From assembly GCA_900542985.1 (NCBI GenBank), contig UQPQ01000017.1:1-58245 (forward strand): a stretch of DNA of 58,245 nt, written 5' to 3'. The notes beneath the pieces were generated by a model that saw nothing but the letters and a program-made list of their open reading frames with translations, searched no databases and was not told the DNA's origin. This document shows, in pieces, positions 33,917 to 44,100 of this stretch. Numbering within the stretch: the first letter of the stretch is position 1; each line of letters begins with the position of its first letter. The stretch comes from an uncultured Bacteroides sp. (GTDB taxonomy: Bacteria > Bacteroidota > Bacteroidia > Bacteroidales > Bacteroidaceae). The translations under genes and the position numbers were made by a program.

Positions 33917-33941
33917 TATAAAAAGCACACTACAGTGTGCT
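33917..33941 (-). terminator. Terminator after the DUF4924 gene
   Basis: AGCACACT/AGTGTGCT stem (33924-33941) followed on the minus strand by TTTT. Confidence 0.7.
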
Positions 33942-33959
33942 CGTACAAAGAGATCTCTC

Positions 33960-34505
33960 TTACTCGAAATCCAGTTCTCCCTGTTTGTCCTTTATGTAAT
34001 ATCCTGCAAGAATAGCCAGCAAATCTCCCACTACTTTGAGCGCCTTCTGTGTTTCTTCACTGATGGTCTTTTTCTGCAGCTTCAGCATCAAGACCCCATA
34101 CATGGCATCAAAGCAGGTTTCCAGTTCAGGAGCATCCTTATCCGCTCCCTTAGCACGAAGTTCCACAATAAAAGGCAGAGCCTTATAATAGGCAGCACTG
34201 TAATAAGGAAATTTAGGCGAATGAAGCAAACGCAAATGCAGGTCTGTAAGCCACACAATTACATTCTTATTGATTTGAATATGCCCTTTTTCCATGACTC
34301 CCTCGTCATGCATCATATTCATCAAATCCTGATACCATTGCTCCAGGGCTTTTTTCTGTTCTTCGGTTATGGGATACGGATCGATAATATTCTTCCGTAT
34401 TTTTTCCATATCGAAACCATTGGCACGAATCAAGTCCTCAATCTGCCACATATACAGCAGATACTCTGCAATATTCTGTTGTTTTAACTGTTGAGAAATA
34501 TACAT
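33960..34505 (-). CDS. DUF4924 family protein
   Basis: A 181-residue, mostly helical cytoplasmic protein with no signal peptide or membrane segment. N-terminal MYISQQLKQQNIAEYLLYMW and the later WLTDLHLRLLHSPKFPYYSA and ALPFIVELRAKGA match the Bacteroidetes family DUF4924, of unknown function. It starts 6 bp after the LysE-type exporter gene, so the two form an operon. It lies next to prfC, but a terminator separates them. Confidence 0.85.
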   Translation of the reverse strand: MYISQQLKQQNIAEYLLYMWQIEDLIRANGFDMEKIRKNIIDPYPITEEQKKALEQWYQDLMNMMHDEGVMEKGHIQINKNVIVWLTDLHLRLLHSPKFPYYSAAYYKALPFIVELRAKGADKDAPELETCFDAMYGVLMLKLQKKTISEETQKALKVVGDLLAILAGYYIKDKQGELDFE

Positions 34506-34511
34506 ATCTTG

Positions 34512-35171
34512 TTACGAGAAAGATTTTCCAGTAATTGCCATCACAATACCTACTACAGATGCAATCATAACGACTACTCCGATAATGCGGTTCAGTATCC
34601 AAATACCCCGTACATTAAAACGGGTACGGACTTTGTTTACAAAATACGTAATACCAAACCACCAGGCCAATGCCCCTATCACAATAGCCAGATATCCTAC
34701 CAGCTGCAATTCCAGAGGACTTCCCGGCATAACAAAAGAAAAACGGGCAAAAAGACCGATAAATAAGAATATAATCAAAGGATTGGAGAATGTAACGAAG
34801 AAAGCCGTAACAAAATTGTGCAAATAAGTACCGCGACTGGCAGAAGTAGGTCGGAGCGATTTCACCGGATTGCTGCGAAATGTATAAATACCAAAAGCCA
34901 ACAGCATAATGCTACCTACTACCTGCAGAAAAATCTGATGTTTCAGAATCAGCTCGTCCATAAAACTCATGCCATAGCCAGTTATCAGGGCATAGCAGAT
35001 ATCACTTAAGGCAGCTCCCAAACCTGTTACAAAACCAAACCAGCGTCCCTTGTTCAATGTTCGTTGAATGCAAAGTACGCCGACAGGACCCAGCGGGGCA
35101 GACACAACCACTCCCACAATAATCCCTTTTATTAAAATATCCAGTATGGTAACCTGCTCTATCCAATTCAT
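34512..35171 (-). CDS. LysE-family exporter
   Basis: A 219-residue inner-membrane protein with six hydrophobic helices. The N-terminal GIIVGVVVSAPLGPVGVLCI motif and FVTGLGAALSDICYALI are diagnostic of the LysE/RhtB superfamily; FVTAFFVTFSNPLIIFLFIG forms the second half. These exporters pump amino acids or related small metabolites out. The substrate is unknown. A near-consensus -7 (CATCTTTG at 35176-35183, minus) lies just before the start. The DUF4924 gene follows. Confidence 0.9.
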   Translation of the reverse strand: MNWIEQVTILDILIKGIIVGVVVSAPLGPVGVLCIQRTLNKGRWFGFVTGLGAALSDICYALITGYGMSFMDELILKHQIFLQVVGSIMLLAFGIYTFRSNPVKSLRPTSASRGTYLHNFVTAFFVTFSNPLIIFLFIGLFARFSFVMPGSPLELQLVGYLAIVIGALAWWFGITYFVNKVRTRFNVRGIWILNRIIGVVVMIASVVGIVMAITGKSFS

Positions 35172-35270
35172 AATGCAAAGATGATACTTTTTTACGAAAG
35201 TACCTATTTTTTATAAATAATAATACATCGAATCCAAAGGCTAAAGAAGAAGATAAACAGATTATTTTCC

Positions 35271-35321
35271 AAAAAGAAATGCCCATGAAAGCCTTTCCTG
35301 CAAGACTTTCATGGGCATTTC
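35271..35321 (-). terminator. Terminator after the metallophosphatase gene
   Basis: Perfect 16-bp stem (35276-35291 with 35306-35321) with T-rich sequence following on the minus strand. Confidence 0.85.
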
Positions 35322-35352
35322 CTCCTTGAAGAGATTTTATAGCCAAGAATAA

Positions 35353-36288
35353 CTATTTTTTCTTTTTAACAGAATGAAGCACTTCGCCTTTCTTATTGAT
35401 CATATGTAAAGTCAACTCCTTCTTGTCGGCAGTAATGAGAGAGAACCCGGTCTGATCACTGCAAAAAACAGTACCTTCTGTAGGGTTCACTTTACGGCTT
35501 AACGAGCCCGATGAATTTACTACATAATCGATATTACTGCCCTTCATGCGGATATGCTGGAAATTATGGATATGTCCGCATAAATACATGGATACATTAT
35601 TGTGCTTACGGAGAATTGTATCAAGACGTTTTTGCAAGTCACCACGTTCTGAATCACTTTTAGAAGTTTCAGCATAGATAGGATGATGACCCACAACCAA
35701 TACCCAGTCTTCTTTGGCAGATGTCAATACAGAATCAATCCAAGCCAACTGTTTGTTCATATCCTGCAATGCTGCATCAGGATAATCTTCTGTATCTTTA
35801 CGGTATTTATCAATCAGAGGAGCTGTATCAATCATTACCAAACGGACTGTTATGTCATCATTTTCCAAGACCTTAGTATAATAACGATCGGGCATACGCC
35901 AGCGGGCACTTACGTTGGTATAATCGATTACCGCCTGTGAGTTGCTTCTATATTCATGATTTCCTAAAATCGGATACCAGGGCAACATCAGTTCCGGGTG
36001 ACTGTAAATCAACTCATAATTAGTCATCCACAAAGGATCGTTTACACTACGTACTCCTTCAAAGTGATGTACGTCTCCTGCAGCTACCACACACTCTATA
36101 TCCACATTTTCGGCCATTGTCCCCATCAGTTCGGCAATAGGCTTCTGATCGTAATAACCATTTCGTCCCAAATCATTTGCCATGAAAAAGTTCAGAGGTT
36201 TTTCCAAAGCTTTCCAAGCCTGTGGGTTTTGTGCAAATGATGCCAACGAAATCAAAGCAACCCAACATAAAGCAATTATCTTCTTCAT
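35353..36288 (-). CDS. Secreted metallophosphatase (ACP5-like)
   Basis: A 311-residue exported enzyme with a signal peptide ending in ASFAQ. The metallophosphoesterase motifs are present in order: MANDLG (first metal ligand), VVAAGDVHHF, LGNHEY, VVGHHPIY and CGHIHNFQH. This resembles small purple acid phosphatases (ACP5/TRAP). It would release inorganic phosphate from organic esters in the periplasm. It is encoded 109 bp after a TonB receptor and downstream of a histidine phosphatase, all in one orientation, pointing to phosphate or phospho-compound scavenging. Confidence 0.85.
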   Translation of the reverse strand: MKKIIALCWVALISLASFAQNPQAWKALEKPLNFFMANDLGRNGYYDQKPIAELMGTMAENVDIECVVAAGDVHHFEGVRSVNDPLWMTNYELIYSHPELMLPWYPILGNHEYRSNSQAVIDYTNVSARWRMPDRYYTKVLENDDITVRLVMIDTAPLIDKYRKDTEDYPDAALQDMNKQLAWIDSVLTSAKEDWVLVVGHHPIYAETSKSDSERGDLQKRLDTILRKHNNVSMYLCGHIHNFQHIRMKGSNIDYVVNSSGSLSRKVNPTEGTVFCSDQTGFSLITADKKELTLHMINKKGEVLHSVKKKK

Positions 36289-36320
36289 AAAAATCTATTG
36301 TTTATTTATTATAAATTGTA

Positions 36321-36368
36321 TAATCTCTCCACAAAACTCATCCGAAAATAAGTTTTGCAGAGAGATTA
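36321..36368 (-). promoter_or_regulatory. Intercistronic hairpin between TonB receptor and phosphatase
   Basis: TAATCTCT/AGAGATTA outer pairing (36321-36328, 36361-36368) and CAAAACT/AGTTTTG inner pairing. On the minus strand no U-run follows, so it could be a processing or stability element that lowers expression of the phosphatase relative to the receptor, or a weak terminator. Confidence 0.5.
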
Positions 36369-36397
36369 CTATGTTTTACAAATGTCTCAATTCGAAA

Positions 36398-39175
36398 TTA
36401 GAAACTTACTTTAATACCTGCATTAGCTTTTACACCATAATATTCTGCCTGCATGGTACGTTCTTCTGTTCCCTGATAGTAACGTAAAGGCTGATTCAAA
36501 AGGTTGGTAGCTTCTGCATACACAGTACATTTCACTTTCTTTCCAAAAGTATAGCCTGCATTCAAATCCATATAATTTACAGCATCGTAGTAACGATCCA
36601 ATTCTGCATGTTCGCCCATTTCATCAATAAAGGCAGAAGCATAATTATAAGACAGACGTAAGTTAAATCCTTTTTTCTCGAAATACAGTGAAAGGTTTGC
36701 TGTATGTTCCGGTGAACCCGGCAAGCTAAGTCCGGTTTCGTTTTCACGACCTTCGAAATTGAAGTTCTTCACATTGGTATAAGTATAAGTATAGTTACCA
36801 TAGAAACCTACACATTTCAATGCCGGAGCAATGAATCCGAAGTCACGCTGATAAGCCAATTCTACACCAAACAAGTCAGCATCACCACCGTTTACAGCCT
36901 GAGTAATTTTAAAGTTCACATCTTCGTATCCAGGATAACCGCCACGAGTACGCTGATCTACGATAAAGTCATCGATACGTTTGTAGAACAAACCGGCCGA
37001 TACAAGACCAATACTCTTGAAGTAATAATCTGCACTCAAGTCGAAGTTATACGAAATGGTCGGAGTCAAATCAGGGTTACCAATAACAATTTCTTCATCA
37101 TCCAAATCCAATGCTACATTCGGAACCAATGCAGAATATTTCGGTCTTGCCAATGTTTCGGTGAACGAAGCACGCAACTTCAAGTCATCGTTTACATCAA
37201 ACTTATACAACACACTTGGCAAGAAGTTTACATAATTGTTCTTTCTTTCACCAGTAGGCTCCAGTGATTCATCACCATCCGCCGGTTTCAACCAGTTCCA
37301 TCCGCTATATTTCAAGTTGGTAGCTTCCATACGCAGACCCAATACCAACTGATGACGTTTTCCCAGATTCTGGTCAAAGCGAACATATGCAGAAGTTACA
37401 CTTTCGGTTGCATCGTAGTTACCAGAAGATTCTTCCCACAAGCGTTCACCTTCCATAGAAGCAAAGTTCATATCTCCCAGGTATTCTTTTTTCACGAAAT
37501 CAGTACCTTTATATTGTGCTCCCGGCATATATCCATCACGTACCTGATAAGCCAAATGATTCAAATAATCGGTATTGGTTTCCCCATACGCATCTTTGTA
37601 ATCGTAAGCTTCTATATCTTTTGTTTTAGACTTACGCACATATTTTGCACCGAATTTCAATTTATTGCCATATAAACCGGAAGCCAAGGGAAGTTCGAAA
37701 TTCAAATGGAACTTAGCATCATCTTCATGAATTTTCTGATTTGAATTTGTCAATGCATCTACCTCCCATTCACCTTCTCTTGTATTTATCAAGTTGGTGA
37801 CATACGGGAAACGAGTGCCGGCATTTACCACATCCAGAGAAATGTCTTTCTGCTTCAAATTGAAATAACGTTCTTCCGGACGGTCTTCACTTGCACGGGC
37901 ATATGAAGCTCCCCAGTCCATCTGCAGTTTTCCAAACAAATGTTCACCTTCCAATGAATAATCCATTGTCTGCTGCAATTCCAAACGAGCGTTGCGATTA
38001 TCCGACGAACCACCTTTTGTTTCAACTTCTACTTTAGCTTCTCCATCGGCAGCAGCATCCAAATCTTTGTAAGAAATACGATAACGATTTTCCCAGTCAT
38101 GACGACGGTTATAAATACTCTTGAATGTCAGTTTATGATTGGGGTTGAAGTTATAATCCAATGCCAATGAATAACTCTGTCGCTGACGGGTTACGTAATA
38201 CTGACGAGTTTCAGCATCTGTAATGAAAACTTCACCTGTTTCTTCGTCACGATCGTATTCAAATTCCACATCATCCGAACCAATAGGTGCATTCTGATAA
38301 GAAACAGCAGCCATCACACCCAGTTTATCGTTAAAGAAACGGTCACCGTAAGTAAATCCAAAGTTCATCTGTGCATCTTTACTTACAGGGTTATATCCTG
38401 TACCGGCTGTTGCATTCAACACTCTCTTATAAGGAGTACTCTTTGTAATCAAGTTGATAGAACCACCAATGGCATCTGCATCCATATCAGAAGTAACTAC
38501 TTTATTTACTTCTATAGTCTGTACCATATCAGAAGGAATCAGGTCCAACTGAACATTACGCACATCTCCTTCTGCAGAAGGAAGACGGTTACCGTTGATT
38601 GTCACAGAACTCAAATCGGCAGATGTACCACGAACCTGACCGAAACGAGCTTCACCCTGGTCGTACTGTACATTGATACCACTGATACGTTTCAAAGCAT
38701 CACCAATATTGGAATCAGGGAATTTACCTACTTGGTCGGCAGATACAACATTTACAACTCCCATTTTATTTTTCTGTGCATTCAATGCTTTTCTCTGTCC
38801 AGTGAATACACCCTTCACGCTTACTTCCTGAAGTTCCAATCCCTCTTTCAGTATAATTGTTTTTTCCAAAGTCTTTCCTTCCGGAACTGTCACTGTCATT
38901 TCGGTGGGAGCATATCCTACATAAGTAACTTTAATTTTATAAGTGCCTGGTTTCAGATTGGGAAGTGTATAAAAACCATCCATATCACTGATTACTCCAG
39001 TTTTCAAGTTTTCTACATAAATAGATGCTCCCGGCAAAACATGCTTGCCAGCATCCACCACACGTCCACGTATTACTCCCAACTCTGGAGAAACCACATT
39101 ATTTTCAGACCATGCTACATTTAAAGATGCTGCAGAAAGAAACAGCATCGCTGCTACCCTAAAAGTTTTTTTCAT
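36398..39175 (-). CDS. TonB-dependent receptor linked to phosphatases
   Basis: A 925-residue outer-membrane receptor. The signal peptide is followed by a carboxypeptidase-D-like domain (about 33-110, IRGRVVDAGKHVLPGASIYV), a plug with DQVGKFPDSNIGDALKRISG and VRGTSADLSSVTINGNRLP, and a large barrel ending in GIKVSF. The plug sequence matches the TonB-Xanth-Caul-type receptors rather than SusC, and no SusD gene follows. The flanking genes encode two unrelated exported phosphatases, so a phosphorylated ligand such as an inositol phosphate or another phospho-ester is inferred. Confidence 0.92.
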   Translation of the reverse strand: MKKTFRVAAMLFLSAASLNVAWSENNVVSPELGVIRGRVVDAGKHVLPGASIYVENLKTGVISDMDGFYTLPNLKPGTYKIKVTYVGYAPTEMTVTVPEGKTLEKTIILKEGLELQEVSVKGVFTGQRKALNAQKNKMGVVNVVSADQVGKFPDSNIGDALKRISGINVQYDQGEARFGQVRGTSADLSSVTINGNRLPSAEGDVRNVQLDLIPSDMVQTIEVNKVVTSDMDADAIGGSINLITKSTPYKRVLNATAGTGYNPVSKDAQMNFGFTYGDRFFNDKLGVMAAVSYQNAPIGSDDVEFEYDRDEETGEVFITDAETRQYYVTRQRQSYSLALDYNFNPNHKLTFKSIYNRRHDWENRYRISYKDLDAAADGEAKVEVETKGGSSDNRNARLELQQTMDYSLEGEHLFGKLQMDWGASYARASEDRPEERYFNLKQKDISLDVVNAGTRFPYVTNLINTREGEWEVDALTNSNQKIHEDDAKFHLNFELPLASGLYGNKLKFGAKYVRKSKTKDIEAYDYKDAYGETNTDYLNHLAYQVRDGYMPGAQYKGTDFVKKEYLGDMNFASMEGERLWEESSGNYDATESVTSAYVRFDQNLGKRHQLVLGLRMEATNLKYSGWNWLKPADGDESLEPTGERKNNYVNFLPSVLYKFDVNDDLKLRASFTETLARPKYSALVPNVALDLDDEEIVIGNPDLTPTISYNFDLSADYYFKSIGLVSAGLFYKRIDDFIVDQRTRGGYPGYEDVNFKITQAVNGGDADLFGVELAYQRDFGFIAPALKCVGFYGNYTYTYTNVKNFNFEGRENETGLSLPGSPEHTANLSLYFEKKGFNLRLSYNYASAFIDEMGEHAELDRYYDAVNYMDLNAGYTFGKKVKCTVYAEATNLLNQPLRYYQGTEERTMQAEYYGVKANAGIKVSF

Positions 39176-39269
39176 TGCTTTTATAATCTTTTAAATACTG
39201 CGACAAAGGTCGACTATTCCAGTTTCATAGTCTTTTCAGGTTATTTAAAAATTCATCACATTTGTTTTA

Positions 39270-39277
39270 CAAAATTA
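39270..39277 (-). promoter_or_regulatory. -7 element for the TonB receptor gene
   Basis: TAATTTTG on the minus strand. It predicts a 5' leader of about 88 nt. A degenerate second candidate (GACCTTTG) lies closer to the start, near 39210. Confidence 0.45.
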
Positions 39278-39334
39278 TTACATCCTACCTCCCAAAATCA
39301 GATTTATTATTAACCTATAAATGAGAAAAGCTCA

Positions 39335-39404
39335 AAAAGAAAGCCTTTATCGAATTGGAGCACAAGAAATTTCTTTCCAAATGCAACCTCAGATAAAGGC
39401 TTTT
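39335..39404 (-). terminator. Terminator after the histidine phosphatase gene
   Basis: GATAAAGGCTTT/AAAGCCTTTATC 12-bp stem (39392-39403 with 39340-39351) with T-rich sequence on the minus-strand 3' side; the loop holds a smaller AAGAAATTTCTT palindrome. Confidence 0.7.
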
Positions 39405-39552
39405 ATCATGGCGATTATAATTATTATATCAGTATTACAGACTCCATAGACATATTGATTTTTCCAAGTGTATGCTCACATCAAGAAAATATCATTGAAA
39501 TAAAAACGAAAAGGTATCAATTTCATGGAAAAAGAAACCACCCTCTCCGATA

Positions 39553-40848
39553 TTATTCCGAATCTCTTTCGCAAGCCGGAAGTGTTATGCTGTTTACTGT
39601 CCGCAGCCAGTAATCTTTTACATCCTTCCAATGATAGTAAGGAGCAATATCTGTTTTTACCATTGGAAGTGTAACCTCACGCTCATTAAGCAACAACTTC
39701 ACAATTACATCTTGCGGATTCTTCTTTTTCCGATAAAAAATCAACTGAACATTTCCACACATCGGAATAATACGGTAAGTACGGAAAGTATCTGCTATTT
39801 TCTGCCAGTCGGACGTGGATGCTGATAAATTATCAATACCCATCAGTACTGTCAATGGAGCCAAATTTGTATCGTGTCCATAACGCAATGTAGCAGCAGG
39901 ATGTCCTGAAGCAATCACAGAATCGGCTGTCACCACAAAATTCTCAAGCAAGTTACGCTCCAGTTTATACATACAGGCATCACTCAACGGAGAAGCTCCT
40001 TTCTCATAATACCATTCGAAATTATTTCTTTGCCACATGTCATACTGTTCATCCAAAGTAAAGAGGAAAGACAAATCTTTCTGCCCATAACTACTCTGAC
40101 TGATTCCATGTAACTCGAATAAATCTTTCATTAAGGTGACAGAATCAATTGAATCGGCATATTTCCGATTGTTGAATAAAGTCTTCATAAGATGAGACGG
40201 ATGTATATAGACACTGTCTGCCAGACGGTAGACTTCATCCATTTCGGAAAGATGCATTTCTTCATATGCCGGATTCTTATACTTTATATAATAGGCATCA
40301 TGCTCACTGGCATCCATTGTAATATCCAAAGCGGGATTTAACCCTTTCAGTTCCACACAAGCTGCAGCCATCGACAAAAATGCCCGCGTTTTATAAGTAG
40401 AACGAGCATCTACATGCACACCGTCTGTAAAGACAGAAGGATAACGATGAAACATTCTTGCTACCAAATCTCTATGCTGCTGCGCTCCTTTAGGAGTAAG
40501 TTCCCCATAACGTCCTTCGGCCTCCTTTGCCAAACTTTCAATTATCTCTAAAGCCTTTTTCCCCTCTTTAGTCAATGCACCACAACGTTTCGCTTCTCTT
40601 AGTACAGCCAGAGGTCTATCATACTTTTTCTGTTTTGTCAGATAACGTGAACCATGACGTGCAAACATCGAAATATAAAAAGGCTCATAACCTTCTGGAG
40701 CTTCTGTCAATGTAACATCAAGTACCTGATAAGCATAATACTTTCCGGCAGACAAATCCTGATTTCTCTTAATCTCGTCCTTTGCACTTTGGGCCCATAC
40801 CGTTCCGGAAAACAGACATAGGGCCATTATAATCCATATCTTTTTCAT
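39553..40848 (-). CDS. Histidine acid phosphatase (MINPP/phytase-like)
   Basis: A 431-residue exported enzyme with a signal peptide ending in GTVWAQ. The phosphohistidine motif is ARHGSRYL near residue 65; RSTYKTRAFLSMAAAC supplies further active-site arginines, and the proton donor site is RYGHDTNLAPL (HD type). This is the branch-2 histidine phosphatase fold of phytases, glucose-1-phosphatase and MINPP. It would hydrolyse phosphomonoesters, possibly inositol phosphates, outside the cytoplasm. It is upstream of the TonB receptor and the ACP5-like phosphatase in the same direction, although a terminator separates it from the receptor gene. Confidence 0.9.
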   Translation of the reverse strand: MKKIWIIMALCLFSGTVWAQSAKDEIKRNQDLSAGKYYAYQVLDVTLTEAPEGYEPFYISMFARHGSRYLTKQKKYDRPLAVLREAKRCGALTKEGKKALEIIESLAKEAEGRYGELTPKGAQQHRDLVARMFHRYPSVFTDGVHVDARSTYKTRAFLSMAAACVELKGLNPALDITMDASEHDAYYIKYKNPAYEEMHLSEMDEVYRLADSVYIHPSHLMKTLFNNRKYADSIDSVTLMKDLFELHGISQSSYGQKDLSFLFTLDEQYDMWQRNNFEWYYEKGASPLSDACMYKLERNLLENFVVTADSVIASGHPAATLRYGHDTNLAPLTVLMGIDNLSASTSDWQKIADTFRTYRIIPMCGNVQLIFYRKKKNPQDVIVKLLLNEREVTLPMVKTDIAPYYHWKDVKDYWLRTVNSITLPACERDSE

Positions 40849-41077
40849 ACATTTTTTTTGACTTTAAAAGTACCATTTCCAATCTTATCAGTATATCTTC
40901 ATTACCGTATTTCCTTCAAGCAGCCCCTATTTTTCATAGAAATGAAACATTTATATCACACATTTTACATATTACCTTTTTCATACAAATTCAAGTTATG
41001 CATCTATACAAGCCCAACGCAAAGCAAATCACACACACTAATCTGCATTTCGGCGCGGTTATTCCACAGAATTTCCG

Positions 41078-41085
41078 TACCTTTG
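41078..41085 (+). promoter_or_regulatory. -7 element for purL
   Basis: TACCTTTG followed by CA matches the consensus; the leader to the ATG at 41133 would be about 42 nt. No purine-riboswitch-like structure is evident in it. Confidence 0.6.
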
Positions 41086-41132
41086 CAAGGCATTAGTAAG
41101 TTCGAACTATATATTAATAATCTATAAGTGCT

Positions 41133-44100
41133 ATGATTCTATTTTTCAGAACACCCACTAACAGCGTAATTGCCACAGCATGCAATCAGGAGCTTCATGC
41201 TGAGGACATCAACAAACTGTGTTGGCTTTATAGCGAAGCCACTCTCGAAACAGAAGATAATCTGAAAGGTTATTTCATCGGTCCACGCCGCGAAATGATA
41301 ACTCCGTGGAGTACCAATGCGGTTGAAATCACCCAAAATATGGGCATCAACGGTATCCACCGAATTGAAGAGTATTTCCCTGTAAAGGATGAAAATGCCG
41401 ATTACGACCCGATGTTGCAACGTATGTACAAAGGACTCGACCAAACAATCTTTGATGTAGACATCAAACCGCAGCCCATTGTATATATCGACAACCTGGA
41501 AGAATACAATGAAAAAGAAGGTCTGGCTCTTTCACGCGAAGAAATGGACTACCTGATGAAGGTAGAAAAAGACTTGGGACGTAAACTGACTGATTCCGAA
41601 GTTTTCGGTTTCGCACAGATTAACTCCGAACACTGTCGTCACAAAATCTTTGGGGGAACATTCATCATCGACGGACAGGAAATGGAGTCTTCACTGTTCC
41701 AAATGATCAAAAAAACGACTCAGGAAAATCCGAACAAAATTATTTCTGCATACAAAGACAACGTTGCTTTTGCAGAAGGACCGGTAGTAGAACAGTTCGC
41801 TCCACAGGATCACTCTACTTCCGACTATTTCGTAATCAAAGATATCAAGACTGTAATTTCGCTTAAAGCCGAAACACACAACTTCCCGACTACTGTAGAA
41901 CCGTTTAACGGAGCTTCTACCGGTACTGGTGGAGAAATCCGTGACCGTATGGGTGGTGGTAAAGGTTCATGGCCGATTGCCGGTACAGCAGTGTACATGA
42001 CTTCTTATCCACGCACTGAAGAAGGACGTGAATGGGAAAATGTTCTACCAGTCCGCAAATGGTTGTACCAGACTCCGGAACAGATTCTGATTAAAGCATC
42101 AAACGGTGCATCAGACTTCGGTAACAAATTCGGTCAACCGCTGATTTGTGGTTCTGTGCTTACTTTCGAACACCAGGAAAACGGCGAAAAGTATGCATAC
42201 GACAAAGTAATCATGCTGGCAGGAGGTGTAGGATATGGTACACAGCGCGACTGTCTGAAAGGCTCACCTGAAGCAGGTAACAAAGTAGTAGTAATGGGTG
42301 GAGACAACTACCGCATCGGTTTGGGTGGTGGTTCTGTATCTTCTGTAGAAACCGGACGCTACTCTTCAGGTATCGAGTTGAACGCTATCCAGCGTGCCAA
42401 TGCAGAAATGCAGAAACGTGCTTACAACGTAGTACGTGCACTCTGCGAAGAAAATGAAAACCCAATCGTATCTATCCACGACCACGGTTCGGCAGGACAC
42501 GTAAACTGTCTGTCTGAGTTGGTGGAAGACTGTGGTGGATTGATTCATATGGATAAGTTGCCTATCGGCGACGAAACTTTGTCGGCAAAAGAAATCATTG
42601 CCAACGAATCGCAGGAACGTATGGGCTTGCTTATCGACGAAAAAGCCATCGAACATGTACAGAAGATTGCAGAACGTGAACGCGCTCCGATGTACGTGGT
42701 AGGTGAAACAACCGGTGACCATCGTTTTGCTTTCGAACAAGCTGACGGTGTACGTCCGTTCGACCTGGCAGTAGACCAGATGTTCGGTTCGTCTCCTAAG
42801 ACTTACATGGTAGACAAGACTGTAGAACGTCATTACGAAAATGTTTCTTACGACCCTGCTAAACTGAACGAATACGTAAGCCGCGTATTGCAGTTGGAAG
42901 CAGTAGCTTGTAAAGACTGGTTGACCAACAAGGTAGACCGCTCTGTAACAGGTAAGATTGCACGCCAGCAGTGTCAGGGCGAGCTTCAGTTGCCGTTGAG
43001 CGACTGTGGTGTTGTAGCTCTCGACTATCGTGGTGAAAAAGGTATTGCTACTGCATTGGGCCATGCTCCTCAGGCTGCTTTGGCTAATCCGGCTGCCGGC
43101 TCTGTATTGGCTGTATCCGAAGCATTGACCAACCTGGTATGGGCTCCGCTTGCAGAAGGCTTGGACAGCGTATCACTTTCTGCCAACTGGATGTGGCCTT
43201 GCCGTGCTCAGGAAGGTGAAGATGCACGTCTGTATACTGCAGTAAAAGCCTTGTCTGACTTCTGCTGCGAATTGCAGATTAACGTACCGACCGGTAAAGA
43301 CTCTCTGTCTATGACTCAGAAATACCCGAACGGCGAGAAAATCATCAGCCCGGGAACTGTTATCGTTTCTGCAGGAGGTGAAGTTTCTGATGTCAAGAAA
43401 GTAGTTTCTCCGGTAATGGTAAACAAAGCAAAATCTACATTCTATCATATCGACTTCAGTTTCGACCAGCTCCGTCTGGGAGGTTCTGCTTTTGCACAGT
43501 CATTGAACAAGGTAGGCGACGACGTTCCTACTGTACAGAATCCGGAATACTTCCGCGACGCATTCCTTGCTGTTCAGGAACTGGTGAACAAGGGATTGAT
43601 TCTGGCAGGTCACGATATTTCTGCCGGTGGTTTGATTACTACTTTACTGGAAATGTGCTTTGCAAACGTAGAAGGTGGTATGGAAATCAACCTCGACAAG
43701 CTGAAAGACCACGATATCGTAAAAGTATTGTTTGCAGAAAATCCGGGTATCGTTATTCAGGTAGCCGACAAGCATAAGGCAGAAGTAAAGAAGATTCTGG
43801 AAGATGCAGGTGTAGGTTATATCAAATTGGGTACTCCAAGCGAAGAACGCCACATTCTTGTATCGAAAGACGGTGCAACTTATCAGTTCGGTATCGACTA
43901 TCTGCGTGATGTATGGTATTCTACTTCTTACCTGCTCGACCGCAAGCAGAGCATGAACGGCTGTGCCAAGAAACGTTTCGAAAACTACAAGCAGCAACCT
44001 ATCGAATTGGTATTCGACAAATCATTTACCGGTAAGTTGTCGCAGTTCGGTCTCAACCCAGACCGTCGTACTCCAAGTGGTATCAAGGCAGCTATCATCC

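Larger units (their letters stand above)
39176..39552. other. Intergenic region before the TonB receptor gene
   Basis: 377 bp with no gene. It contains the receptor's -7 element (39270-39277, minus) and the terminator of the histidine phosphatase (39335-39404). The remaining sequence is AT-rich and nothing more is recognised. Confidence 0.7.

Noticed and set aside
40858..41127. 89-codon ORF upstream of purL
   Set aside because: It covers the purL promoter and an AT-rich gap, has low-complexity content and no ribosome-binding site or family pattern.
41086..41132. Purine riboswitch before purL
   Set aside because: The leader is only about 42 nt and shows no three-way junction or conserved purine-aptamer loops.
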